A stretch of DNA of 7,298 bases, from NCBI GenBank assembly GCA_040255215.1, contig JBDZUM010000154.1, positions 1 through 7,298 on the forward strand, in the 5' to 3' direction. The stretch's first letter is position 1, and each line of letters starts with the position of its first letter. A model generated the notes under the pieces. The model was not told the DNA's origin and did no database searches. It saw only the letters and a list, made by a program, of their open reading frames with translations. Positions 1 through 6,571 of the stretch are shown here, piece by piece. The stretch comes from JAQSWP01 sp040255215. GTDB lineage: Bacteria; Pseudomonadota; Alphaproteobacteria; Reyranellales; JAQSWP01. Position numbers and translations under genes: made by a program.

Positions 1-2
1 AT

Positions 3-120
3 CGTCATTCCGGAGCGGGCCGCAGGCCCGAATCCGGAATCGGTTGCAAGGATCGACACGTGTCGAGACACCGATTCCGGGTTCCCGCCCCGGCAAGCCG
101 GCGCGGGCCCCGGAATGACG
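3..120. repeat. Palindromic intergenic element, copy A (full length)
   Basis: This 118-bp element is bounded by an 11-bp perfect terminal inverted repeat, CGTCATTCCGG (3-13) and CCGGAATGACG (110-120). Inside are three further foldable arms. Arm 1 is CGGGCC/GGCCCG (16-21 with 25-30). Arm 2 pairs 30-43 with 71-84 with one mismatch and is capped by the perfect 12-bp palindrome CGACACGTGTCG (54-65). Arm 3 pairs CCCGC/GCGGG (84-88 with 103-107) around CCGGC/GCCGG (90-94 with 97-101). The whole can fold into a cloverleaf-like structure. No coding capacity is credible. Similarity to copy B continues past the end to about 141 (TCTTGCGGGAC). It resembles the REP/MITE-like intergenic repeats starting TCGTCATTCC that are widespread in proteobacteria; the exact family is not known to me. 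Confidence 0.85.
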
Positions 121-162
121 AAGAAAGGGTTCTTGCGGGACGCGAACCTCGGCAAATTGCAT

Positions 163-260
163 CGTCATTCCGGAGCGGGCCGCAGGCCCGAATCCGGATT
201 CGGTTGCAAGGATCGACACGTGTCGAGACACCGATTCCGGGTTCCCGCGCCGGAATGACG
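163..260. repeat. Palindromic intergenic element, copy B (arm 3 lost)
   Basis: This is a second copy, in direct orientation, 160 bp downstream of copy A. Bases 161-247 match 1-87 with a single visible difference (39 A versus 199 T). The terminal inverted repeats CGTCATTCCGG and CCGGAATGACG are intact. Copy B is 20 bp shorter because the arm-3 hairpin of copy A (88-109) is replaced by two bases (248-249). The palindrome CGACACGTGTCG recurs at 214-225. The flank after the element (261-281) still matches the flank after copy A, so the duplicated unit is longer than the element itself. Confidence 0.85.
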
Positions 261-290
261 AAGCAACGGCTCTTGCGGGACACGGCACTG

Positions 291-330
291 GTTCGTGTGT
301 CCGCGATTCCGGGATGACGAGCAAAACGGC
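291..330. repeat. Degenerate third fragment of the same repeat
   Basis: The stretch GATTCCGGGATGACGAGCA (305-323) looks like the right end of the element with its middle removed: the GATTCCGG of arm 2 is joined almost directly to a decayed ATGACG end. The following AAAACGGC resembles the AAGCAACGGC after copy B. No matching left half is present. It is probably a remnant of a third tandem unit. Confidence 0.5.
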
Positions 331-376
331 ACGATCGGGTATGCCTTCTTACCCATGAACGAGGGCGCAGCGTCGC

Positions 377-382
377 TATGAT
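377..382 (+). promoter_or_regulatory. Candidate -10 box for the propeller gene
   Basis: TATGAT lies 32 bp upstream of the ATG at 415 and fits a sigma-70 -10 hexamer. No good -35 hexamer sits at 16-18 bp: TTACCC at 349-354 is 22 bp away. The assignment therefore rests on the -10 box and its position alone. A short GGGTA/TACCC hairpin (337-341 with 350-354) lies just upstream. Confidence 0.4.
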
Positions 383-403
383 GCGGGGATTGCCCGCGTT
401 GTG

Positions 404-408
404 AGGAG
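404..408 (+). promoter_or_regulatory. Ribosome binding site of the propeller gene
   Basis: AGGAG is followed by six bases and then ATG at 415. It supports that ATG as the start, as does the signal peptide beginning directly there. Confidence 0.75.
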
Positions 409-414
409 CCGTTC

Positions 415-3400
415 ATGTCCGTGCACCATCGTCTGGCCACGTCGTTCGCTGCTGCCGCTCTCACGCTGGCTGCGGTGCTGCCCGCATCCGCCGCTGCGCC
501 CGCTGCGCACGACAGCGCAACGGCCGCATCAACGTGGGGCGCGCTGCACTGGCGCCTGATCGGCCCGTTCCGCGCCGGGCGCACGCTCGCGGTGACCGGC
601 GTGCCGGGCCAGCCGACGCACTTCTACATGGGCTCGGTCGATGGCGGCGTGTGGGAAACGCACGACACCGGCCGCACCTGGCAGCCGCTGTTCGACGGCC
701 AGCCGGTGCAATCGATCGGTGCGATCGCGGTGGCGCCTTCGGATCCAAACGTCATCTACGTCGGCACCGGCGAATCCGACATGCGTTCGGACATCACCCA
801 GGGCGACGGCATGTACAAGTCCGTCGATGCCGGCAAGACCTGGACGCACATCGGGCTCGCCGATTCGCAAACGATCGCGATGATCCGCGTCGATCCGCAC
901 GACCCCAACCGCGTGTTTGTCGCCGCGCTCGGGCATCCCTACGGGCCGAACGCCGAACGCGGCGTGTTCCGTTCGCTCGATGGCGGCAAGACCTGGAAGA
1001 AGGTGTTGGGCCCGAACGACGACACCGGCGCCATCGACCTCATCTTCAAGCCGGGCGATTCCAACGTGATCTACGCGTCGCTGTGGCAGACGAGGCGTCC
1101 GCCCTGGAACATCTATCCGCCGTCGAACGGTCCGGGTTCCGGCCTCTACAAATCCACCGACGGCGGCAATACCTGGACGCACATCGAAGGCAACGGTTTC
1201 CCCTCGAACAAACTCGGCCGCATCGGCATCGCGATTTCCGCCGCAGCGCCCGATCGCATCTACGCGATCGTCGATGCGGAAGAGGGTGGCCTGTACCGCT
1301 CCGACGACGCCGGCAAGACCTGGAAGAAGACCAGCAGCGATCCGCGCATCTGGCAGCGTGGCTGGTATTTCGGGCAGATCACGGCTGATCCCAAGAACCC
1401 CGATCGCATCTACGCGATGAACACCATCGAGCTGCGTTCGGATGACGGCGGCAAGACCTTCCTGCCCGTGAAGGGCGACCCGACCGGCGACGATTACCAT
1501 GAGTTGTGGATCGACCCGAACGACCCGGATCGCCAGATCATGGGCGTGGACCAGGGCGCGATCATCACCACCAATGGCGGCAAGACCTGGTCGAGCTGGT
1601 ACAACCAGCCGACCGCGCAGATGTACCACGTCAGCACCGACAATCGCTTCCCGTATCGCGTGTACGGCGCCCAGCAGGATTCCGGCGCGGCCGGAGTGCC
1701 CAGCCGCTCGACCTACGAAGCCACCATCAACATGATGCAGTTCCACGAGGTCACCGCGGGTGGTGAGAGCGGCATGATCGCGCCCGATCCGAACGACCCC
1801 GACATCGTGTACGGCGGCACCGTCGAGAAGCTGGACCTCAAGACCCAACAGACGCGCAGTGTCGATCCGACGCTCGCCGATCCCGACATCTATCGCCATA
1901 CCTGGACGCTGCCGTTGGCGTTCAACGCGGTCGACCGTAACACGCTGTATTTCGGCAACCAGCGGTTGTGGCAGACCACCGACGGCGGCGAGCACTGGAC
2001 CGCGATCAGCCCGGACCTTTCGCGTCCCGACCCCGCGGTGCCGTCCACGCTCGATGCGACCACCATCGCCGACAACCTGCACCAGGGTCCGCGCCGCGGC
2101 GTGGTGTATTCGATCGGTTCGTCGCCCCTGAATGCGAAACTCTTGTGGGCCGGCACCGACGACGGCCTGATCTGGCGCACCGACGATGCCGGCGCGCACT
2201 GGAGCAACGTCACGTCCAGGCAGCTCGGCGCGTGGTCCAAGGTCGGCAGCATTGCGCCGTCGCACTTTGATCAAAACACCGCCTTCGTCTCGGTCGATCG
2301 CCACCGGCTGGACGACCGCAAGCCGTACATCTATCGCACCAGCGACGGTGGCAAGACCTGGACTGCGATCGTCAACGGCATTCCCGACGGCGATTTCGTC
2401 GACGTGGTGCGCGAGGATCCGGTGAAGCGCGGGCTGCTCTATGCCGGCACCGACTTCGGCATCTTCGTGTCGTTCGACAATGGCGACCATTGGCACTCGC
2501 TGCAGCAGAACCTGCCGGCGGTGTCGGTGCGCGACATCGACGTCAAGAACGATGATCTGGTGATCGCCACGCACGGCCGCGGCTTCTGGATCATGGACGA
2601 CGTCTCGGCGCTGCGGCAGTTGGCGGCGTATCCGGCAAGCTGGGCCACGCGCCTTTACAAACCTGCGGTCGCATACCGCGTGCGCATGCCGATGTTCACC
2701 GGCACGCCGCTGCCCAAGGACGAGCCCATCGCCGAGAACCCGCCGTGGGGCGCGTACCTCGATTACTCGCTGGCGTCGACGCCCGCGCAGCCGATCGAAC
2801 TTTCGATCTACGACGCGAACGGCAAGCTGGTGCGTAGTTACTCCAGCGCCGACAAGGAGCCCAAGCCAGACCTCGCCAAGATCAACATGACGCCCGACTG
2901 GTTCCGCGCACCGGTGGTGCTGCAAGCCACGCCGGGCCTGCACCGCTTCGTGTGGCCGCTGCAATACGCGCCGCCTGCGGCGCTGGCGAAGGGCGATGCC
3001 TATGCCGACGGCGTATGGGCGCCGCCCGGGCAGTACACGGTGAAACTCACCGTCGACGGCAAGACCTGGAGCGAGCCTCTGACCGTCGCGCACGATCCGC
3101 GCGTCACCATCCCGGAAGCGGCCTACCGGCAGCAGTTCGAACTGGCGCGCAAGGTCGAAGCCGAAGGCGCGAAACTCGCGGCGGCGATGGGCGAAGCGCA
3201 CAAGCTGCACGCGGCCTTGCAGAAAGCGGGCGAGGGCGCGAACGGCGACCTCAAGCAATCCATCGACGCGCTGGATGCGAAAGTCGTGGCCGCGGCCGAC
3301 ATTTCGAAAGCGACCAACCCGTACAACGCCTGGACCATCCCACCCAACAACGTCCAGAGCTTCGGCTACCTCGGCGGCGCATTCCGCTCGCTGATGCAGG

Positions 3401-3594
3401 CCGTCGACGGCGGCGCCGACGCCGCGCCGTCACCCGACGCGCGCGATGGCTACACCAAGCTCAGCGGCTTGCTCGACGCGTCGCTACAGAAATGGGATGC
3501 GCTCAAGGCGAGTGAGCTTTCGGCGTTGAATGCGGAGCTGAAAGCCGCGGGAAAGAAGCCAATCGGGTTGGAGTCGAAGAAGGCAAAATCCTGA
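415..3594 (+). CDS. Exported Asp-box (BNR/sortilin-like) beta-propeller protein
   Basis: This is a 1059-residue protein with a clear Sec signal peptide: basic residues to R6, a hydrophobic A/L-rich core to about residue 22, and a likely cut after Ala-Ser-Ala at 24-26. It should therefore act in the periplasm or outside the cell. Eleven Asp-box motifs (S/T-x-D-x-G-x-x-W/F) end at residues 89, 143, 194, 254, 303, 349, 392, 528, 596, 649 and 693, so a large BNR/Vps10-like propeller spans about residues 40-730. The box ending at 392 has Asn for Asp and the one at 349 ends in Phe. ATHGRGFW (718-725), typical of this family, closes the propeller. An FlgD/Ig-like beta region follows (about 780-900), then an Ala/Lys-rich helical segment (about 905-965) and a charged tail. 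Database names such as glycosyl hydrolase for such proteins reflect only the Asp boxes; I see no catalytic site. The length is usual for the family. Transcription is probably monocistronic. The substrate or partner is unknown. Confidence 0.92.
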   Translation: MSVHHRLATSFAAAALTLAAVLPASAAAPAAHDSATAASTWGALHWRLIGPFRAGRTLAVTGVPGQPTHFYMGSVDGGVWETHDTGRTWQPLFDGQPVQSIGAIAVAPSDPNVIYVGTGESDMRSDITQGDGMYKSVDAGKTWTHIGLADSQTIAMIRVDPHDPNRVFVAALGHPYGPNAERGVFRSLDGGKTWKKVLGPNDDTGAIDLIFKPGDSNVIYASLWQTRRPPWNIYPPSNGPGSGLYKSTDGGNTWTHIEGNGFPSNKLGRIGIAISAAAPDRIYAIVDAEEGGLYRSDDAGKTWKKTSSDPRIWQRGWYFGQITADPKNPDRIYAMNTIELRSDDGGKTFLPVKGDPTGDDYHELWIDPNDPDRQIMGVDQGAIITTNGGKTWSSWYNQPTAQMYHVSTDNRFPYRVYGAQQDSGAAGVPSRSTYEATINMMQFHEVTAGGESGMIAPDPNDPDIVYGGTVEKLDLKTQQTRSVDPTLADPDIYRHTWTLPLAFNAVDRNTLYFGNQRLWQTTDGGEHWTAISPDLSRPDPAVPSTLDATTIADNLHQGPRRGVVYSIGSSPLNAKLLWAGTDDGLIWRTDDAGAHWSNVTSRQLGAWSKVGSIAPSHFDQNTAFVSVDRHRLDDRKPYIYRTSDGGKTWTAIVNGIPDGDFVDVVREDPVKRGLLYAGTDFGIFVSFDNGDHWHSLQQNLPAVSVRDIDVKNDDLVIATHGRGFWIMDDVSALRQLAAYPASWATRLYKPAVAYRVRMPMFTGTPLPKDEPIAENPPWGAYLDYSLASTPAQPIELSIYDANGKLVRSYSSADKEPKPDLAKINMTPDWFRAPVVLQATPGLHRFVWPLQYAPPAALAKGDAYADGVWAPPGQYTVKLTVDGKTWSEPLTVAHDPRVTIPEAAYRQQFELARKVEAEGAKLAAAMGEAHKLHAALQKAGEGANGDLKQSIDALDAKVVAAADISKATNPYNAWTIPPNNVQSFGYLGGAFRSLMQAVDGGADAAPSPDARDGYTKLSGLLDASLQKWDALKASELSALNAELKAAGKKPIGLESKKAKS

Positions 3595-3899
3595 TGTGGC
3601 CTGATCACTCTCGCTGTACGGGCGTCGGCCAAGGCCGATGCCCGTACAGCGCTTGCAGGCATCTTGAGCGGGCCCAGCTTGGCACCTCTGCCGAGGGAGG
3701 GCGGATTCTGGCAGAAGCGGATACCGGCTGACCGCCCGGTATGGTCTTATGAAACGCTGGCACGCTCAGTGCGGCAAACAACTCTTCGCATCATGGTGCG
3801 GCAAGACTTCGCTGCTTCGAGGTCGAGGTAGGAGTTAAGTTGGCCGACAATTGAATCTATCTCGGCCCAACGAGCTACGGCTAAGCAATCGAGCAGAAC
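3595..3899. other. Intergenic region at the left edge of the low-GC segment
   Basis: Apart from the hairpin at 3612-3651, this 305-bp region holds only a small stem, ATACCGG/CCGGTAT (3721-3727 with 3736-3742). A short plus-strand reading frame beginning with ATG at 3749 (about 27 codons) lacks a ribosome binding site and is not annotated. The base composition shifts from GC-rich to more balanced at about 3740, which I take as the approximate left boundary of acquired DNA. No integrase remnant, tRNA end or recognisable att site is visible. Confidence 0.5.
3612..3651. terminator. Long hairpin between convergent genes
   Basis: Bases 3612-3630 pair with 3633-3651 in a 19-bp stem, perfect except for one G-T position (3624/3639). 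The centre is CCAAGG, so the real loop would be about four bases. It starts 17 bases after the stop codon of the propeller gene and lies between that gene and the convergent 590-residue gene. There is no T-run after it on either strand, so it is not a canonical intrinsic terminator. It may act as a bidirectional terminator or as a 3' mRNA stabiliser. Confidence 0.55.
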
Positions 3900-5672
3900 C
3901 TAGCGTTCCACGTTCTTGTCTTGCCCGAATAGCGATTTGCCGATCGACCAAATCGCCCATCCGAAGTTGTGAATGAGTTGTTCTCCTTGCCGTAAATACG
4001 AGTTGCCTTCCTCGACTCCGGCCAGTGCCAAGGCTTCAGCAATCTTCGATCCGGTCGGATGCGCATCGCCTACCCGCATGTCATATGCGCCCGCGATCAC
4101 GCCGAAAATGCGGCGGGCTTCGTCCTCCCCAATCTTTTGGGCCAGCACATCCTGCAAAAGTTTGTTTGACCCCAACTTTTCCTTGTCCGCGTGGGTTGAT
4201 ATCTTGCGAAGCTCTCGCACATTGAGACGATCTGAAAACACACGTACTAGCTCTTTGGCCAACCTCAGCAATGACGCAAGATCCCTGCTCGCGAAGCGCG
4301 AGACCTGCTGCATTGCTACCGCATCGTCCACGTCATGGGAGAACAGGGGAATGCTGTATTCCCTTCGGAAGCCGTCTTCCAGCATCCGCATACTCGTGAA
4401 CAGAAGTTCCTCGACAGCATGTGTAGATGCGGGCTTCGCCTTTACTTGGGCCTCCAACAGTTCGGAGGAGACCTTTCCTTCCGGAACAACGTTATGAGCA
4501 GCCCAAACATGCTGCTCCCATGCCGGGAGCTTGGCAACGTCATGCGCGTATACCGTAATCAAGTCGGAGGAGTTGATGCCGAAGTGCGTCGCATATCCTG
4601 ACGTAGAGACAATCGCGCCAGTCTCGCGGGTGTACCACTTGAGGGAGAAGCCGCGATGACCCAGTAGATCGCTTACGACCCCGGGTCGGAACCAGAGCCA
4701 GCGCCCAATGTCCTCGTCATTTAGGTCTCGGGAGGGCATTCGAGTCCCATCGGTCTCTATGATGAACTGTGGGCGTGTCTGATCCGCATCGCCTCTGATG
4801 CGCACACTTTGCTGCTGGTTGTTGATCCACTCATCTCGCCAAAACTCGCCTTCGACCCTGACGCCTTCATATCCGCCACGGTGACCTTCCTTGTGTTCAG
4901 ACTCAGTGTTGTCATTCCTTTCTGGCCCCATTACAGGCGCATCCTCCTCCGGATCAACGTCAGTCCTCCAGACCCGGAACGAGGCCCAGCTGCCACCGTA
5001 GACGTCATTCAAGTTGCGAATTCGCAACTCGAAACGACCGCCATCCCGCCGTTCTTCCCGGTCGGTCAGTTCTGCGTAGCCACTTTCCGCGAGCGCGACA
5101 ACGTTCTCTACCCTCTGACGGTAGTACGACAGGCGAAGTGAAAGGCCTCTCGCGGCCAGATAGTCCAGTAGGAACTCTCGCTTGATCTCGATCTGACTAT
5201 GACTTCCGTCCCCATTGATCATCTCGCGAGCAACGACAACAAAGTCCTCTTCGGGTCGAACCCAATTGCTCCCCTCCTTGATGAGGCGAAGAGCAACAAC
5301 TAAATCCGGGTTCAGGATCCATTGCCTCCCTCCGACTACTGGTTGCTCCTGCTCGAAAACCAGCTCAATGCCAATTGGCTCTTTATCGTTGTATTGATAT
5401 TGATCGATGGGTGAGTAGTGGCCATCGTTGTAAGCGCACGGGTGAGCACTATGGCTGATTCCGATCTCATTCCAGCTCAGGCGGTCGGCGACTTCCCGGT
5501 GCTCCGGAGGGAACGCTACCGATCCGCAGCCAAAATATTCGCTGACATGCCCGACCTCGGTAACGTTGGCGCGGTCTTGTTCAAAGTTGACTGACGCTCT
5601 CAACGGAACCCACGTCGAGTTGGCAAAGAGTCGTCGGGTCTCACGGCTTTGAAGTATCCAGTCTCGATTCAT
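3900..5672 (-). CDS. Uncharacterised 590-residue protein, possible C-terminal HEPN-like domain
   Basis: I do not recognise an assigned function. No signal peptide or membrane segment is visible, so it should be cytoplasmic. Residues 1-235 are mostly beta-rich with short helices and include a PVVGGRQWILNPDL block (111-124). An acidic, low-complexity linker covers about 238-270. A second mixed region (271-435) holds GRWLWFRPGVVSDLLG (323-338) and HFGIN...LPAWEQHVWAAHNVVPEG (363-399). The last 150 residues are helical and contain R533-V-G-D-A-H538, an R-x4-H motif as in HEPN RNases, though Val follows the Arg where a polar residue is usual. A second R-x4-H lies at 489-494. The ATG at 5672 is the only ATG/GTG/TTG in frame after the TAA at 5760-5762, but it has no good Shine-Dalgarno site. 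Base composition is lower in GC than the neighbours: hand counts of three 60-base lines gave 43, 48 and 62%, against 67% for one line of the propeller gene. This suggests horizontal transfer. The reading frame is intact, so it is probably functional. Confidence 0.8.
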   Translation of the reverse strand: MNRDWILQSRETRRLFANSTWVPLRASVNFEQDRANVTEVGHVSEYFGCGSVAFPPEHREVADRLSWNEIGISHSAHPCAYNDGHYSPIDQYQYNDKEPIGIELVFEQEQPVVGGRQWILNPDLVVALRLIKEGSNWVRPEEDFVVVAREMINGDGSHSQIEIKREFLLDYLAARGLSLRLSYYRQRVENVVALAESGYAELTDREERRDGGRFELRIRNLNDVYGGSWASFRVWRTDVDPEEDAPVMGPERNDNTESEHKEGHRGGYEGVRVEGEFWRDEWINNQQQSVRIRGDADQTRPQFIIETDGTRMPSRDLNDEDIGRWLWFRPGVVSDLLGHRGFSLKWYTRETGAIVSTSGYATHFGINSSDLITVYAHDVAKLPAWEQHVWAAHNVVPEGKVSSELLEAQVKAKPASTHAVEELLFTSMRMLEDGFRREYSIPLFSHDVDDAVAMQQVSRFASRDLASLLRLAKELVRVFSDRLNVRELRKISTHADKEKLGSNKLLQDVLAQKIGEDEARRIFGVIAGAYDMRVGDAHPTGSKIAEALALAGVEEGNSYLRQGEQLIHNFGWAIWSIGKSLFGQDKNVER

Positions 5673-5749
5673 AGATTCACACTGTACGGGCTGTTCGTAA
5701 GCAGACGGTAGAGCAATCCTCTCCAGGTGCTCTGGGCTATGCGTTTCAT
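5669..5749 (-). CDS. Possible 26-codon leader peptide overlapping the 590-residue gene
   Basis: An ATG on the minus strand at 5749 opens a 26-codon frame. Its TGA stop (5671-5669) overlaps the ATG of the 590-residue gene as ATGA. The peptide would be basic and begin MKRIAQSTW. An ATGA overlap is a common arrangement for translational coupling, and the downstream gene has no strong ribosome binding site of its own. Against it, this small frame also lacks a good Shine-Dalgarno site and resembles nothing I know. It could be chance, or simply the end of a longer open antisense frame that runs through the reductase-fold gene. Confidence 0.15.
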   Translation of the reverse strand: MKRIAQSTWRGLLYRLLTNSPYSVNL

Positions 5750-5854
5750 CGTGTCGAGTTTAGTCCCGCTGACCGTACCGGCGCGGCTGTGCGCAGATAA
5801 ACCTTGCACAGCGGCCGCTCGAACTATTCTGCAGGCCTTGGAGGAGGGATTCCC
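5673..5854. promoter_or_regulatory. Divergent intergenic region with promoters for both flanking genes
   Basis: This 182-bp region lies between two divergent genes and should hold both promoters. On the plus strand TTGCAC (5804-5809) and TATTCT (5825-5830) are a weak pair with a 15-bp spacer. On the minus strand I find no convincing -35/-10 pair. The low-GC character fades out at about 5770, which places the right edge of the presumed acquired segment here. No operator palindrome stands out. Confidence 0.4.
5842..5847 (+). promoter_or_regulatory. Ribosome binding site fixing the start of the reductase-fold gene
   Basis: AGGAGG is followed by seven bases and then ATG at 5855. This decides the start in favour of 5855 rather than the in-frame TTG at 5804, which would add 17 residues that do not fit the family. 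Confidence 0.85.
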
Positions 5855-6388
5855 ATGGCGAAGCTTGTGTTCGAATTGAACCAGTCCCTGGATGGCTACG
5901 TCGATCACCAGGCATTCGGGCCTCCTGATCCGGCGCTGTTTCGCCATTTCACGGAGCGGGTGCGCGGCATGGCGGGCATGCTGTACGGGCGCGGCATGTA
6001 CGAGGTCATGCGTTATTGGGACGAAGACTCTCCCGATTGGGAAGCGGACGAACGCGATTACGCGGCGGCATGGCGGAGCAAACCGAAGTGGGTGGTGTCG
6101 CGCACGCTGCAGTCGGTCGGCCCGAACGCCACCCTTGTCGCCGATGACATCGAGTCGGTGATACGGGCACTGAAGGCAGAACGCGCCGGGGAGATTGAAG
6201 TCGCCGGACCGGAGCTGGCGCAAAGCCTGGGTGACCTCGGCCTCGTCGATGAGTATCGACTCTACATCCACCCCGTCGTGCTGGGTCACGGCAAACCGTT
6301 CTTTGCCGGCCCTCGGCCGCGGCTCCGCCTGGTGGCGAACGACGTGATCGTCGAGGACGTGATCCGATTGACGTACGTTCCCGCTTGA
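5855..6388 (+). CDS. Dihydrofolate reductase family protein (RibD C-terminal domain)
   Basis: This 177-residue protein belongs to the RibD_C / dihydrofolate-reductase-like fold, the small stand-alone type similar to YyaP and YwjB of Bacillus. The family hallmarks are present in order. They are an N-terminal strand and LNQSLDGYVD (8-17), LYGRGMYEVM (43-52) matching the family G-R-x-x-Y signature, KWVVSRTL (78-85), and AGPELAQSL (117-125) matching the usual G-G-x-E-L nucleotide-binding loop with Ala for the first Gly. LGLVDEYRLYIHPVVLGHGKP (128-148) completes the set. The fold normally binds NADPH and reduces a pteridine- or pyrimidine-like substrate, but these stand-alone members mostly have no proven substrate. 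There is no deaminase domain, so it is not a full RibD. It is cytoplasmic, the length is normal, and the base composition is like the host chromosome. It is probably monocistronic. Confidence 0.9.
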   Translation: MAKLVFELNQSLDGYVDHQAFGPPDPALFRHFTERVRGMAGMLYGRGMYEVMRYWDEDSPDWEADERDYAAAWRSKPKWVVSRTLQSVGPNATLVADDIESVIRALKAERAGEIEVAGPELAQSLGDLGLVDEYRLYIHPVVLGHGKPFFAGPRPRLRLVANDVIVEDVIRLTYVPA

Positions 6389-6410
6389 TGGGGCGGTGCA
6401 GCCGACGCGA

Positions 6411-6487
6411 CGATGTCGAGTCGACGCGCGTAGTGGCACCGATTCCGGGTTCTGCCCGCGAACAGCGCGGGCAGCCCCGGAATGACA
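6411..6487. repeat. Right half of the palindromic intergenic element, with hairpin
   Basis: CACCGATTCCGGGTTC (6438-6453) and CCCCGGAATGAC (6476-6487) match the right arm and right end of copy A in the same orientation. The left half is missing. In place of arm 3 stands a different but equivalent hairpin, CTGCCCGCG/CGCGGGCAG (6452-6460 with 6466-6474), a perfect 9-bp stem with a 5-base loop. It lies 63 bases after the stop of the reductase-fold gene and between two convergent genes, so it may also work as a transcription terminator, although no T-run follows. Confidence 0.7.
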
Positions 6488-6571
6488 AGGGTTCGCTCGA
6501 CATGACACGTCCAGCACGCCTGAGAATCAGTGCGGAAAACGGGGACGGAAGCAATCGAGGCCTCGCGGTTT

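Noticed and set aside
60..584. Open frames running through the repeats at the left end on both strands.
   Set aside because: They follow the palindromic repeats (the same peptide appears twice), lack ribosome binding sites, and show no domain.
529..3258. A very long open frame (909 codons) on the minus strand opposite the propeller gene.
   Set aside because: It is a by-product of strong G/C third-position bias in the plus-strand gene. Its translation is Arg/Val/Gly-rich with no recognisable domain, and the plus-strand frame has signal peptide, ribosome binding site and family motifs.
3749..3832. Short plus-strand frame (about 27 codons) in the region before the 590-residue gene.
   Set aside because: It has no ribosome binding site, no recognisable features, and is short enough to be chance.
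3614..5689. The 10-mer CTGTACGGGC occurs in the same orientation at 3614-3623 and 5680-5689, flanking the low-GC gene, and might be a target-site duplication or att core.
   Set aside because: Random matches of this length are expected many times in 7.3 kb. The left copy is one arm of the hairpin and the right copy lies within the low-GC side of the boundary, so the positions do not fit a clean duplication.
5804..5854. In-frame TTG extension of the reductase-fold gene.
   Set aside because: AGGAGG sits correctly before the ATG at 5855, and the extra 17 residues do not match the family N-terminus.
5669..6517. A 282-codon minus-strand frame opposite the reductase-fold gene.
   Set aside because: Its translation shows no domain and its beginning reads through the intergenic repeat. 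The plus-strand gene is well supported. Only the last 26 codons are kept, as a low-confidence leader.
6556..6565. Perfect palindrome CGAGGCCTCG downstream of the zinc-finger gene, considered as a terminator or operator.
   Set aside because: It has no loop and no T-run, and a 10-bp palindrome is not unusual in GC-rich DNA.
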